From: CAVTBT01 sp963733065
GTDB taxonomy: Bacteria > Actinomycetota > Thermoleophilia > Gaiellales > Gaiellaceae
DNA: 64,000 nucleotides
Reading direction: 5' to 3'
Assembly (NCBI GenBank): GCA_963733065.1
Contig: CAVTBT010000002.1
Coordinates: forward strand, 186,001 to 250,000
This document shows positions 1 to 8,900 of this stretch, in pieces. Below the pieces are notes generated by a model. It was not told where the DNA came from and did not search any database. It saw nothing but the letters and a program-made list of their open reading frames with translations. Each line of letters begins with the position of its first letter. The stretch's first letter is position 1. Made by a program: the position numbers and the translations under genes.

Positions 1-600
1 GTCGTCCAGATCCACATGCCTCGCATGTCACGGGATGAGCTGGAGCGGATCGTCACGCACGGCATGGAGACCGCCGGCCTGACGATCGAGCCGGTCGCCG
101 TGGGCACGATCGCCCTGCTCGCGCAAGGCCTGCCCCACTACGCGCATCTGCTGGGTCAGATCTCCGGGCGGATCGCCCTGGACGACCTCCGGACGAAGGT
201 GCGGTCGGCGGACGTGGATGCAGCAGTCGCGGAGGCCATCGAGAAGACGCAGCAGACCGTGCTCGAGGCGTACTCCCAGGCGACCGCCGAGACCCGGGCG
301 ACGCTCTACCCCAAGGTCGTCCTCGCCTGTGCGCTGGCGCGCGGTGACGAGTTCGGCTTCTTCGGGGCCTCCGAGGTGCGCACGACGCTGGGGGAGATCG
401 CCGGCAAGCCGTATGACACTCGCGCTTTCAACCGCCACCTCGACGAGCTGGCCGGGCCGGCGCGCGGCAACCTCCTGCAGAAGCGAAGCGGCCTCGGCAA
501 CGCCCGCTACCGCTTCGGCAATCCGCTCCTGCAGCCGTACGTGCTGATGCGCGGCGTGGCCGAGGGCGCCGTCGCGCCCGAGGTGCTGCGCGAGGCGTGA
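1..600 (+). CDS. AAA-type ATPase, C-terminal part (5' end outside window)
   Basis: The reading frame is already open at base 1 and continues without a start into PRMSRDELERIV, so only the last ~200 residues are present. The part seen is alpha-helical lid plus a winged-helix-like tail (YDTRAFNRHLDEL, RYRFGNPLLQPYVLMRG). This is the usual C-terminal layout of Orc1/Cdc6-like or STAND-type AAA ATPases. The Walker motifs lie outside the window, so neither activity nor partner can be read here. The ATG at base 16 would give 194 aa but falls inside conserved sequence and is unlikely to be the real start. A minus-strand tRNA-Thr gene follows 7 bases after the stop. Confidence 0.6.
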   Translation, partial: VVQIHMPRMSRDELERIVTHGMETAGLTIEPVAVGTIALLAQGLPHYAHLLGQISGRIALDDLRTKVRSADVDAAVAEAIEKTQQTVLEAYSQATAETRATLYPKVVLACALARGDEFGFFGASEVRTTLGEIAGKPYDTRAFNRHLDELAGPARGNLLQKRSGLGNARYRFGNPLLQPYVLMRGVAEGAVAPEVLREA

Positions 601-607
601 CGTCGAA

Positions 608-679
608 GCCGGAGGAGGGACTCGAACCCACGGCCTTCGCCTTACAAGGGCGCTGCTCTACCAGCTGAGCTACTCCGGC
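608..679 (-). tRNA. tRNA-Thr (anticodon TGT)
   Basis: The reverse complement folds into a full cloverleaf of 72 nt. It has a 7-bp acceptor stem GCCGGAG/CTCCGGC, a D-arm with GCTC/GAGC, an anticodon loop CTTGTAA (anticodon TGT, reads ACA) and a T-loop TTCGAGT. The T stem has one T-T mismatch and the outer anticodon-stem pair is G-A. CCA is not encoded at the 3' end. Confidence 0.95.
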
Positions 680-732
680 GCCCAGGCAGGGTAGCGCTGC
701 GGCCGGCGGCGAGCTCGAGACGGGGCCGGAAC

Positions 733-767
733 GGCCGCGTCCCGGGGACTGTCCCCGGGACGCGGCC
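733..767. repeat. 35-bp perfect palindrome, two 17-bp arms around a single T
   Basis: The left arm 733-749 (GGCCGCGTCCCGGGGAC) is the exact reverse complement of 751-767, with one T at 750. It lies 18 bases past the stop of the MMPL gene and upstream of tRNA-Thr, both on the minus strand. It could form a cruciform or act as a terminator, although no T-run follows. The same design (arms, central T, arms) recurs at 55621-55641. This suggests a family of small extragenic palindromes rather than a one-off terminator. Confidence 0.8.
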
Positions 768-785
768 TCCGAGCTGCGCAGGCGG

Positions 786-3044
786 CTAGGCGGCCTGCGG
801 GAGCGGCTTCGGCTCCGGCTCGGGCGCCGGTGCCGGTGCCTCGGAGAGCTCCGGCACGGTGCCGGCGCCGTGGTCGAGCCGCGGCAGCCACTCGAGCCAC
901 TTCGGCAGGTACCAGTTCCGGTCGCCGAGCAGCTTCATCGTCGCCGGGAGGAGCACCGCGCGGACGATGGTGGCGTCGATGAGGATCGCGGCGGCGAGGC
1001 CGATCCCCATCTCCTTCATGTCGATGATCGGCATGGTCGCGAAGACCGCGAAGGTCACGACCATGACGGTGGCGGCACTCGTCACGACGCCCGCCGTCGA
1101 GCGGATCCCGTGTGCGACGGCCTGCTCGTTCGAGAGGCCGCGGTCATAGGCCTCGCGGATGCGGCTGAGGATGAACACGTGGTAGTCCATCGAGAGCCCG
1201 AACAGGATCACGAACAGGAACATCGGCAGCCACGGTGCGATCCCGCCGTTCGACTCGAAGCCGAGCAGGTTCTCGCCGAGGCCCCACTGGAAGACGATCA
1301 CCAGCAGGCCGTATGCGGCGCCGACGGACAGCAGGTTGAGCAGGATCGCCTTGAGCGCGACGACGACCGAGCGGAACGAGACGAGCAGCAGCAGGAAGGC
1401 GAACAGGAGCACGAAGCCGAAGACGAGCGGGGCCGTCTTCGTCATGCTGGCGCTCCAGTCCTGATCCGCAGCCGTGAGGCCCGTGACCGCGTACTCGACG
1501 CCGTCGACCTGGCCCACGGTCTGCGGGAGCAGCTCGTCGCGCAGGGTAGCCAGAGCGTCCTTTGAGACTTCGTCCGTGCCGTCGCCGGCGAGCGGAATCT
1601 CGACCGTTGCGACCGTCGAGTCGGGGCTCGCCTCGACCTCGATCGGCGACTGCATCTGGCCGCTTGCGAGGGCCTGCCGCTCGAGCTCGGCGATGGCCTC
1701 GCGGACGGGCTCGGCCCGGACGTCGTCGGCCTTGACGGCCACCACGGCCGGGTCGCTGCCGCCGGGGAAGGCAGCGTCGAGCTTCTTGACGGGCTCGATC
1801 TCGGCGATCGAGATGTCGTCGGTTCCGGTCTGCGCCGTCGCGAGTGTGAACGCGGGCACCGTCAGGGCGATGAGCACCGCGCCGGCGGCGAGCGCCGAGA
1901 CGACCGGACGACGCAGGACGCGGGTCAGGACCGCCGCCCAGAAGCGGCTCTCGCCGTTCTTGCTGCGGAGGCGGTGGAGGAACGGGATGCGCCCCTTCTC
2001 GACCCGGTCGCCGAGCTTGCCGAGCAGTGCCGGCAGGACGGTGAGCGAGCCGATCATCGCGACCGCGACGACCATCATCGTCCCGATCGAGAAGGACATG
2101 AACACCTTGTCGCCGGAGAGGAACATGCCGGCCATGGCGATCAGGACGGTGACGCCCGAGATCAGGACGGCGCGTCCGGACGTCGCAGCGGCGGCCTCGA
2201 GCGCGGCCTTCTCGCTGCGGCCGGCGGCCCGCTCTTCGCGTTCGCGGCGGAGGTAGAAGAGTGAGTAGTCGATCCCGACGGCGAGCCCGATCAGCAGGAT
2301 CACCTCGGCGATCTGCTCGTCCACGGGGAAGATCTGGCTCGGCAGGGCGATGAGGCTCGTCGTGGCGAGCACTGCGGTGATCGAGAGCAGGAGCGGGATC
2401 GCGGCGGCGATCGCCGATCCGAACACGAACAGCAGGATCAGGAGCGTGAGCGGGAGCGCGATCATCGACACCTTCGCCAGCATGCTCGCGAAGGCCTCGT
2501 CGACTGCCTTGTCGGTGGTGACGCTGCCGACCTGCTCGACGTCGATCCCGGGGTGCCGGGCCTCGACCCTGTCGACGGCGGCGTTGATCGTGCCGATGTA
2601 GGTGGACGCCTCCTCGTACGTGCCTCTCGGGCTGTACTGCACCATCGCCGAGTGGCCGTCGTTCGAGATGAGGTCGGCGTGACCGGTCTCGAGAGGCGTG
2701 TCGAGCTTCGTGACCTTGGGGAAGCCGTCGAGCGTCCTGGCGACGTCCTCGATCGCGGCCTCGAACTCGGCATCCTTCGCCGTGAGCGTCTTGGACTGGA
2801 CGAGGACGATCTCGCCCTGCTCGTCCGCCTTGGCGGCGAATCCGGCCTCGATGATCTTGTCGGCCTTGCGGGCCTCGCCGACGTTGGTCTCGTCGTCCTC
2901 GAGGTACTTCGTCCCAACGGCGTTGCCGATGACGAACGACGCGACCACGAAGGCGAGCCAGCCGAAGACGGCCGTCTTCCAGTGGGTCGCGCTCCAGCGT
3001 CCCATGCGGGCCGCGACGTTGGTGCTGCGCTTGAGTGGAGACAT
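786..3044 (-). CDS. MMPL/RND-family membrane transporter
   Basis: A 752-aa inner-membrane protein with two homologous halves. Each half has one N-terminal helix, a large extracytoplasmic loop and a bundle of membrane helices. The conserved RND/MMPL intramembrane motifs are seen as GIDYSLFYLRRERE in the first half and GLSMDYHVFILSRIRE in the second. Family members export lipids or small hydrophobic compounds using the proton gradient; the substrate cannot be told. The start at 3044 is preferred over an in-frame codon 25 residues upstream because AAGGAG (complement of 3057-3062) lies 12 bases before it and the protein then begins MSPLKRSTNVAARMGRW. The C-terminal tail is Pro/Glu/Ala-rich. The stop precedes the palindrome at 733-767. 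Confidence 0.9.
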   Translation of the reverse strand: MSPLKRSTNVAARMGRWSATHWKTAVFGWLAFVVASFVIGNAVGTKYLEDDETNVGEARKADKIIEAGFAAKADEQGEIVLVQSKTLTAKDAEFEAAIEDVARTLDGFPKVTKLDTPLETGHADLISNDGHSAMVQYSPRGTYEEASTYIGTINAAVDRVEARHPGIDVEQVGSVTTDKAVDEAFASMLAKVSMIALPLTLLILLFVFGSAIAAAIPLLLSITAVLATTSLIALPSQIFPVDEQIAEVILLIGLAVGIDYSLFYLRREREERAAGRSEKAALEAAAATSGRAVLISGVTVLIAMAGMFLSGDKVFMSFSIGTMMVVAVAMIGSLTVLPALLGKLGDRVEKGRIPFLHRLRSKNGESRFWAAVLTRVLRRPVVSALAAGAVLIALTVPAFTLATAQTGTDDISIAEIEPVKKLDAAFPGGSDPAVVAVKADDVRAEPVREAIAELERQALASGQMQSPIEVEASPDSTVATVEIPLAGDGTDEVSKDALATLRDELLPQTVGQVDGVEYAVTGLTAADQDWSASMTKTAPLVFGFVLLFAFLLLLVSFRSVVVALKAILLNLLSVGAAYGLLVIVFQWGLGENLLGFESNGGIAPWLPMFLFVILFGLSMDYHVFILSRIREAYDRGLSNEQAVAHGIRSTAGVVTSAATVMVVTFAVFATMPIIDMKEMGIGLAAAILIDATIVRAVLLPATMKLLGDRNWYLPKWLEWLPRLDHGAGTVPELSEAPAPAPEPEPKPLPQAA

Positions 3045-3056
3045 GAGCGGGCGGAA

Positions 3057-3062
3057 CTCCTT
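3057..3062 (-). promoter_or_regulatory. Ribosome binding site deciding the MMPL start
   Basis: AAGGAG on the minus strand, 12 bases upstream of the ATG at 3044. No comparable site precedes the longer in-frame candidate start. Confidence 0.6.
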
Positions 3063-3173
3063 CGTGTGCGGGAGGGCGTGCCTGATGAGCTCAGGCTCGC
3101 AGCGAGCGTCCATCCGCACAGTGGGGCGTTCAGGTGTCTGGCGGTGCGGGGAGCCGCACCGGGCGCTGTGGTG

Positions 3174-4379
3174 CTAGCCGCGCAGGAACATGATCACGGC
3201 GAGCACGCGGCGGTGATCCTCCGACGTGGCCGGCAGGCCCAGCTTCGTGAAGATGCTCGTGACGTGCTTCTCCACGGCGCGGAGCGTGATGAACAGGCGC
3301 TCGCCGATGGCCGCGTTCGACCGCCCTTCGGCCATGAGCTCGAGCACCTCGCGCTCTCTGGGCGTCAGCTCGTCGAGCGGATCGCGCTGGCGCCGGCGGC
3401 CGACGAGTTGGGAGACGACCGCCGGGTCGAGCGCTGACCCGCCTTCGGCCACGCGCCGCACGGCGGCGGCGAACTCCTCGACGTCCGAGACGCGGTCCTT
3501 GAGCAGATAACCGACGCCTTCGGCGCTCTCCGCGAGTAGCTCCATCGCATACGCGGGCTCGACGTACTGGGACAGCACGAGCACGCCGGTGCCCTCGAAA
3601 CGCTCACGGATCTGCTTTGCGGCCCGCAGGCCCTCGTCGGTCTGCGTCGGCGGCATGCGGATGTCGACGACGGCGACGTCCGGCTTGTGCATCGCGACGT
3701 GCCGCAGCAGGTCCTCGGCCGTGCCGGACTGGGCCACCACCTCGAAGCCCGACTCGGTCAGGAGCCGCGCAACGCCCTCGCGCAGGAGGATCGAGTCGTC
3801 GGCGAGGACTACGCGCACGCCCGCTCCCAGGCGGCCGAGGGTGTAGCGGAGCGGTGGGAAGTCTCGTGGCAGGCCATCGGCGAGCAGTTGGTGGATCGGC
3901 TCGGGCTCCGGCAGCCCCTCCAGGCGGTGCGTGCCGAGCTCCCGGACGTGCAGGTCCGGGAGCAGCGTAACCGTCGTCTGGGAAACGAGGATCTGTCCGC
4001 CGTGCCCGGCGGCCGAGATCCGCGCCGCGCGATGGACGTCGATGCCGGTGTAGCCCTCGTCTCCGAGCTCCGCCTGGCCCACGTGAACACCGATGCGGAC
4101 CCGCACCGTGCAGTCCGCGGGCCACTCCCGTTCGACGAGCGCACGCTGTGCTCCGGCGGCGGCGTCGACGGCGGCCTGCGGCTCTGCGAAGACCGCGAAC
4201 AGCTCGTCCCCGCGGGCCTCGACCTCGCGCCCGCCGGTCGCGTCGATCGCCTCGCGTAGCAGGCGCCGCGTGTCCGCCAGGAGCTGCGCGTACAGCTGCC
4301 CGGCCACGCGTACGAGCCGGGTCGAGCCCTCGATGTCGGCGAACAGGAACGTGACGGTGCCGGTCGGAAGCTTCTTCAC
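3174..4379 (-). CDS. Class III cyclase-like domain fused to REC and LuxR HTH
   Basis: A 401-aa three-domain cytoplasmic regulator. Residues ~7-165 are an adenylate/guanylate-cyclase fold: metal aspartates D15 (FADIEGST) and D58 (ARGDELFAVF) and R120 are kept, but the transition-state Asn is His116 (DVHRAARI), so cyclase activity is doubtful. Residues ~188-315 are a NarL-type receiver: acidic pair D194/D195, phosphoacceptor D239 (AVVDIRMPP), S270, K294. Residues ~337-400 are a LuxR helix-turn-helix (LTPREREVLELMAEGRSN). The GTG at 4379 overlaps the stop of the aminotransferase gene as GTGA, implying translational coupling. A REC-HTH protein of this type needs a HisKA_3 kinase; the nearest is at 5971-9957. 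The domain order is seen directly; its ligand and targets are unknown. Confidence 0.85.
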   Translation of the reverse strand: MKKLPTGTVTFLFADIEGSTRLVRVAGQLYAQLLADTRRLLREAIDATGGREVEARGDELFAVFAEPQAAVDAAAGAQRALVEREWPADCTVRVRIGVHVGQAELGDEGYTGIDVHRAARISAAGHGGQILVSQTTVTLLPDLHVRELGTHRLEGLPEPEPIHQLLADGLPRDFPPLRYTLGRLGAGVRVVLADDSILLREGVARLLTESGFEVVAQSGTAEDLLRHVAMHKPDVAVVDIRMPPTQTDEGLRAAKQIRERFEGTGVLVLSQYVEPAYAMELLAESAEGVGYLLKDRVSDVEEFAAAVRRVAEGGSALDPAVVSQLVGRRRQRDPLDELTPREREVLELMAEGRSNAAIGERLFITLRAVEKHVTSIFTKLGLPATSEDHRRVLAVIMFLRG

Positions 4380-5536
4380 ACCGGCACCGATCCGAGTGCC
4401 GCCTGCACGCGCGGCCCGAGTAGCCGCAGCCGCTCGACCGGCTCGTTGCTGAACACGATGCGTATGTGGCGGGCGGCGACGTCGCCGCCCCAGCCGGACA
4501 TCGGCGTCGCGGCGACGCGCTGCGCAAGCAGCTCGGCGGAAGCGTCTGCGGGCGTGACGCCGAGCGCCTCGGTGTCCAGGAGGAGCGACCAGCCTCCGGC
4601 GGCGGGGACGGTCTGCAGGCCGTCCAGCTGCTCGACGACGGCGTCCCGCCGGCGCTGCCACTCCTCGACGCAGGCCGCGAGGCCGTCATCGGTCGCGCGA
4701 AGCGCGGCGAGCGCGCCCGCCTGGGCGATGCCGCCCGGGGTGATTGCGTTGTAGACGTGCACGAGCGCGAGATCCTCGCAGACGGCCGCCGGCGCGACGA
4801 TCCAGCCGAGCCGCCAACCGATCATCCGCTGCTCCATCGACACCGAGCCCACCGTGACCGTGCGGTCCCGCATGCCGGCCAGCGAGGCGGGATGCACGAC
4901 CGGCCGGCCGTCGAAGACGATGCCCTCCATCAGCGACCAGTAGACGAGCCACAGGTCGTGGTCGCGGCAGACCGCGGCCACCGCATCCCACTCCTCCGGC
5001 TCGAGGACGCAGCCCGAGGGGAACGACGGGTTCATGAGGAACACCACGCGCGTGCGCGGCCCGGCCGCGGCCCGGAGCGCGGGGACGTCCAGCCGCCACC
5101 AGCCGTCGCGCACCTGTAGCGGCACCAGGCGTGGCACCGCGCCGGCCAGGCGCACCCGGTTCAGCATCCCCGCGTAGACGGGGTCGGTGACGATGACCTC
5201 GTCGCCCGGGTCGGTCAGCGCGAGCATCGCGTCGAGCAGGCCGTCCCCCTCGCCGCCGGTGATGACGACCTCGGAGGCGGGGTCGTAGCGCTGTCCGCTC
5301 CGGCGCTCGACCAGCCCCGCCACGGCGTCCTTGAGCTCGAGCCGCCCGGTGAAGGGCAGATAGCTGTTCGCGTCGTCGCGACCGACCGCCTCGCGGGTCG
5401 CGGCAACGGCCTCTGCCGGCGGCGCGAGGTCGGTGTCGAGGTTCTCGAGGCGCAGCACCTCCGGGTCGTCGCCGGCCTGCGCCGCGACGCGGTCGATGCC
5501 GAAGCCGGGGATCTCTGCAAGTCGCTGGACGCGCAC
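4376..5536 (-). CDS. Aminotransferase-fold protein lacking the PLP lysine
   Basis: A 386-aa protein with the complete fold-type I class I/II aminotransferase scaffold. It keeps NPSFPSG (N169, PLP ring), GWRLGW after the lysine loop and R386-type HIRIVFSNEP near the end. The catalytic lysine position of the SxSK motif reads SVSMEQRMIGWR, so K is replaced by M234. The aspartate that pairs with the pyridine nitrogen is replaced by Trp (VYWSLMEGIVFDG). I read the Met codon directly (ATG on the minus strand). Without these residues transamination is not expected, so this is probably a pseudoenzyme or ligand-binding sensor. Start is GTG. The stop overlaps the GTG of the downstream cyclase-REC-LuxR gene. 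Confidence 0.8.
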   Translation of the reverse strand: MRVQRLAEIPGFGIDRVAAQAGDDPEVLRLENLDTDLAPPAEAVAATREAVGRDDANSYLPFTGRLELKDAVAGLVERRSGQRYDPASEVVITGGEGDGLLDAMLALTDPGDEVIVTDPVYAGMLNRVRLAGAVPRLVPLQVRDGWWRLDVPALRAAAGPRTRVVFLMNPSFPSGCVLEPEEWDAVAAVCRDHDLWLVYWSLMEGIVFDGRPVVHPASLAGMRDRTVTVGSVSMEQRMIGWRLGWIVAPAAVCEDLALVHVYNAITPGGIAQAGALAALRATDDGLAACVEEWQRRRDAVVEQLDGLQTVPAAGGWSLLLDTEALGVTPADASAELLAQRVAATPMSGWGGDVAARHIRIVFSNEPVERLRLLGPRVQAALGSVPV

Positions 5537-5625
5537 GCGTCGAGTCTACGAGTGCGGCGGGGCACGGTGGAACAGGGTGCTCACGGCGCGCGACGCGCCG
5601 CGGGTGCGGCGCGTCGATGTGAGGG

Positions 5626-5874
5626 TCAGGCGTAGACGGGGGTGCGCAGACCGCCCGCGTAGGCGACGCCGCGGTGCGCGGCATAGGCGTAGGGATGCTC
5701 GAAGGCATCCATCGCCTCGGCGGGTGAGACCTCGAGCTCGAACAGGTCGCCCGAGCGCGAGTCGTCGACGACGACCAGCAGCCGGTCGTCCGCGGTGCTC
5801 CAGTAGAGGCCGACCTCGACGCCGTCGTTGGCGCGGAAGGCCAGCTCCCGGTACTTGGGGGATGCGGCGATCAT
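5626..5874 (-). CDS. 82-aa conserved-looking hypothetical protein
   Basis: A small soluble protein of mixed beta/alpha character, rich in acidic residues (VDDSRSGDLFELEVSPAEAM, then AFEHPYAYAA). I do not recognise a named family. The start at 5874 is chosen because AGGAGG lies 5 bases upstream; longer in-frame starts at 5901 and 5934 have no such site. It sits between the histidine kinase and the pseudo-aminotransferase on the same strand, so it may belong to the same signalling operon, but nothing in the sequence gives a function. Confidence 0.65.
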   Translation of the reverse strand: MIAASPKYRELAFRANDGVEVGLYWSTADDRLLVVVDDSRSGDLFELEVSPAEAMDAFEHPYAYAAHRGVAYAGGLRTPVYA

Positions 5875-5879
5875 GGTGT

Positions 5880-5885
5880 CCTCCT
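5880..5885 (-). promoter_or_regulatory. Strong ribosome binding site of the 82-aa gene
   Basis: AGGAGG on the minus strand, 5 bases before the ATG at 5874. It fixes the start and argues that this short gene is translated. Confidence 0.7.
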
Positions 5886-5970
5886 GGGGTGTGCGCGTCA
5901 TGTCTGCACCCTCACACCGCGCCGCCGACGGCACCGTCCGGCCGACTGGCGTCCGGAGGTGCGGTAGCCA

Positions 5971-8900
5971 CTACTTCGAGAGGGCGGGCTCTTGCACCGG
6001 TATCTCGGCGCGGACGCACGTGCCCTCGCCGGGCCGGCTCTCGACGACGAGCGTGCCGTCGAGCGCCGCAACCCGGTCGGCGAGGCCGCGGAGGCCGGAG
6101 CCGGCCGCAGGATCGGCACCGCCGACGCCGTCGTCAGCCACCTCCACGGTCAGCGTGCCGTCCAGCCGGGTCACCGCGACGCGCGCCGAGCTCGCGGCTG
6201 CGTACTTCGTCACGTTCGTGAGCGCCTCGGCGATGAGGTAGTAGGCCGCCGCCTCGACGGGTGCGGGCAGGCGCTCGCCGGGAAGGGTGACCTCGACGGG
6301 CAACGGCACCTTGGCGGTGAGCGCCTCGAGCGCGGCCTCGAGCCCGCGGTCGGTGAGCACCGCGGGGTGGATGCCCCTGGCGAGCTCCCTGAGCTCGTCG
6401 ATGGCCCGCGAGAGCTCGTCGCGCGAGGCCGTCAGCAGCTGCCGCGCGCCCTCTGCGTCCTCGGCGAGCTTCGCCTCCGCGAGTCGCAGGGTGATCGAGA
6501 GCGCGACGAGTCGCTGCTGCGCGCCGTCGTGGAGGTTCCGCTCCAGGCGATGCCGCGCCTTGTCGCCGGCCTCGACGATGCGCTGGCGGGAGGCTCTGAT
6601 CTCGGATTCCTGCTGGACGCGCTCCGTGACGTCTGCGCCCGTGACGAGGACGAGCGGGATGTCCCGCGCCTCCAGCAGCGGCGTCGCCGTCCACGCCACC
6701 GTCCGGGTCTCGCCGTCGCGGCGGAGCCAGCGGCCCTCGAGATCCGTGCGAGCCACGCCGTTCGCGGCGGCGGCGATGGCCATGCGGGCGTTGTAGCCGT
6801 CGTCGGGCGCAACGAGATCGAAGAAGCTCCGGCCCTCCGTCTCCTCCGCCGTCCACAGGAACGTTTCCATGTACGCGCGGTTGACCCCTTCGCGCACGAG
6901 CCGCCCCTCGGTGTCGACCACGACGAGGAAGCTCGGCACGGCGTCGGCGAGGATGTCGAGGAAGTCGCGCTCGCGCTGCACCTCGAGCTCGCGGCGCTTG
7001 CGCTCGGTGACGTCGACGTAGACGCTCATGTAGCCCACGATCGTTCCGTCGGAGTCGCGGATCGGCGCCGACGAGATCTCGACGTCGATCGGCATGCCGC
7101 TCTTCGTCTGGCGAACGGTCTCGTACCCGGCGAGCACCTCGCCGCCCTGCAGGCGTCCGATGAGCGACTCGTACTCCCGCCGGAGCCGCTCGGGGACGAC
7201 GGGCAGGGGACTGCCCACGACCTCCTCGGGCGTCCAGCCGAACATGCGCTCGGCGGCCGGGTTCCACATCAGCACGCTGCCGTCGACCGCCAGCTCGACG
7301 ATGGCGACGGGCGACGCCTCGAGCGACGCGCGCAGCCGCGCCTCGCTCGCGCGGAGCGCGCTCTCGCGCTGGTTCCGATCGCTGACGTCGACATAGAGGG
7401 CCATGCCGCCGATGACCTTGCCGGTCGAGTCGCGCAGCGGCGCGGCCGAGATCTCGACGTCGAGGTCGGTGCCGTCGCGGCGCCGCCGCTTCGCCTCGTA
7501 GCCCGAGATCACCTCGCCGACCTCGACACGGTCGTTCAGCGCGCGTGCCGCGTCCTCGTCGCCGGGCGGCACGATCGGGAGCGTCTCGCCGACGACCTCC
7601 TGCGCGGACCAGCCGAACATGCGCTCGGCGGCTCGGTTCCAGGCCAGGACTCGGTCCTCGAGGCTCATCTCCACGATCGCCACCGGCGAGGCCTCGATGG
7701 CGGCGCGCAGCCGTTCCTCGCTCTCGCGCAGGGCATTCTCGCGCACCTTCCGCTCCGTGATGTCGACGAACAGCGCCATGTGCCCGATGACGGCGCCGGC
7801 CGACTCTTGGATCGGGGCGGACGCGATGGCCACGTCGACGAGCGAACCGTCCTTGCGCCGCCGGACCGTCTCATGGCCGGTGTAGGAGTGGCCGCTCCGC
7901 ACCTCTGCCACCCGCTCGTAGTACTCGTCGAGCCGGTCGTCCGGAACCATCGGCAGCGGCCCCGAGGTGGCCTCCTCCTCCGTCCAACCGAAGATCTTCT
8001 CTGCGGCCGGGTTCCAGCTCGTGATGCCGGAGTCGAGGCCGACTTCGACGATCGCGACCGGGGACGACTCGATCGCCGCGCGCAGCCGCTCCTCGCTGGC
8101 TCTCAGCTCGAGCTCTTGCCGCTTGCGGTCGGTGATGTCGACGAAGATCGACATGTGGCCGACGACGGCGCCGGCCGAGTCGCGGATCGGCGCCGACGAC
8201 ACCTCGACGTCGACGAGTGAGCCGTCCTTGCGCTTGCGCACGGTCTCGAGGCCGGCGACCGTCTCGCCGGCATGGACGCGCGCCATCAGCTCGTCGAACT
8301 CCTCACGGTGCTCGTCGGGGATGAGGTACACGCGTCCTTCGGAAAGCTCCTCGGCCGTCCACCCGAACATCTCCTCGGCGGTCGGGTTCCACGTCCGCAC
8401 ATAGCCTTCGAGGTCGACCTCGATGATGCCGACCGGCGAGGACTCGATGGCGGCGCGCAGGCGCTCCTCGTTCGCCCGCAGCTCGAGCTCTTGATGCTTG
8501 CGCTCGGTGATGTCGACGCCGCCGGCGATCACGCGGTGGACGCGGCCGTCCTCGCCCCGGAGCGGCGCGCTCGTCCAGGCGATGACGAGGTGCTCGCCGC
8601 GGGCGTTCGTGAACGAGTGCTCGTACTCGGCGGGCTCGAAGTCCGGCGCAGCCGCCTCGAACTGCTCGCGGATCTCCTCGCGCCCCTCGGGGTCGAAGAA
8701 GACCTCCCAGAAGAAGCGGTCCTTGATCTGCTCCGGATCGTCGAGCCCGCTTGCGATCTCGACCGCCCGGTTGAAGTGTTGGATCCGGCCGAGCGTGTCG
8801 ACGACGATCAGCAGGCTCGGAGCCGTGTGCACGACCGTCAGCAGGAACGTGTACTGGGACCGCAGCTCGGCCTGCAGCCGCTCGTTCTCGAGCCAGAGCG

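Noticed and set aside
5992..8220. 742-codon plus-strand frame opposite the histidine kinase
   Set aside because: Shows the PAS repeat period only because it mirrors the kinase; composition is that of a shadow frame.
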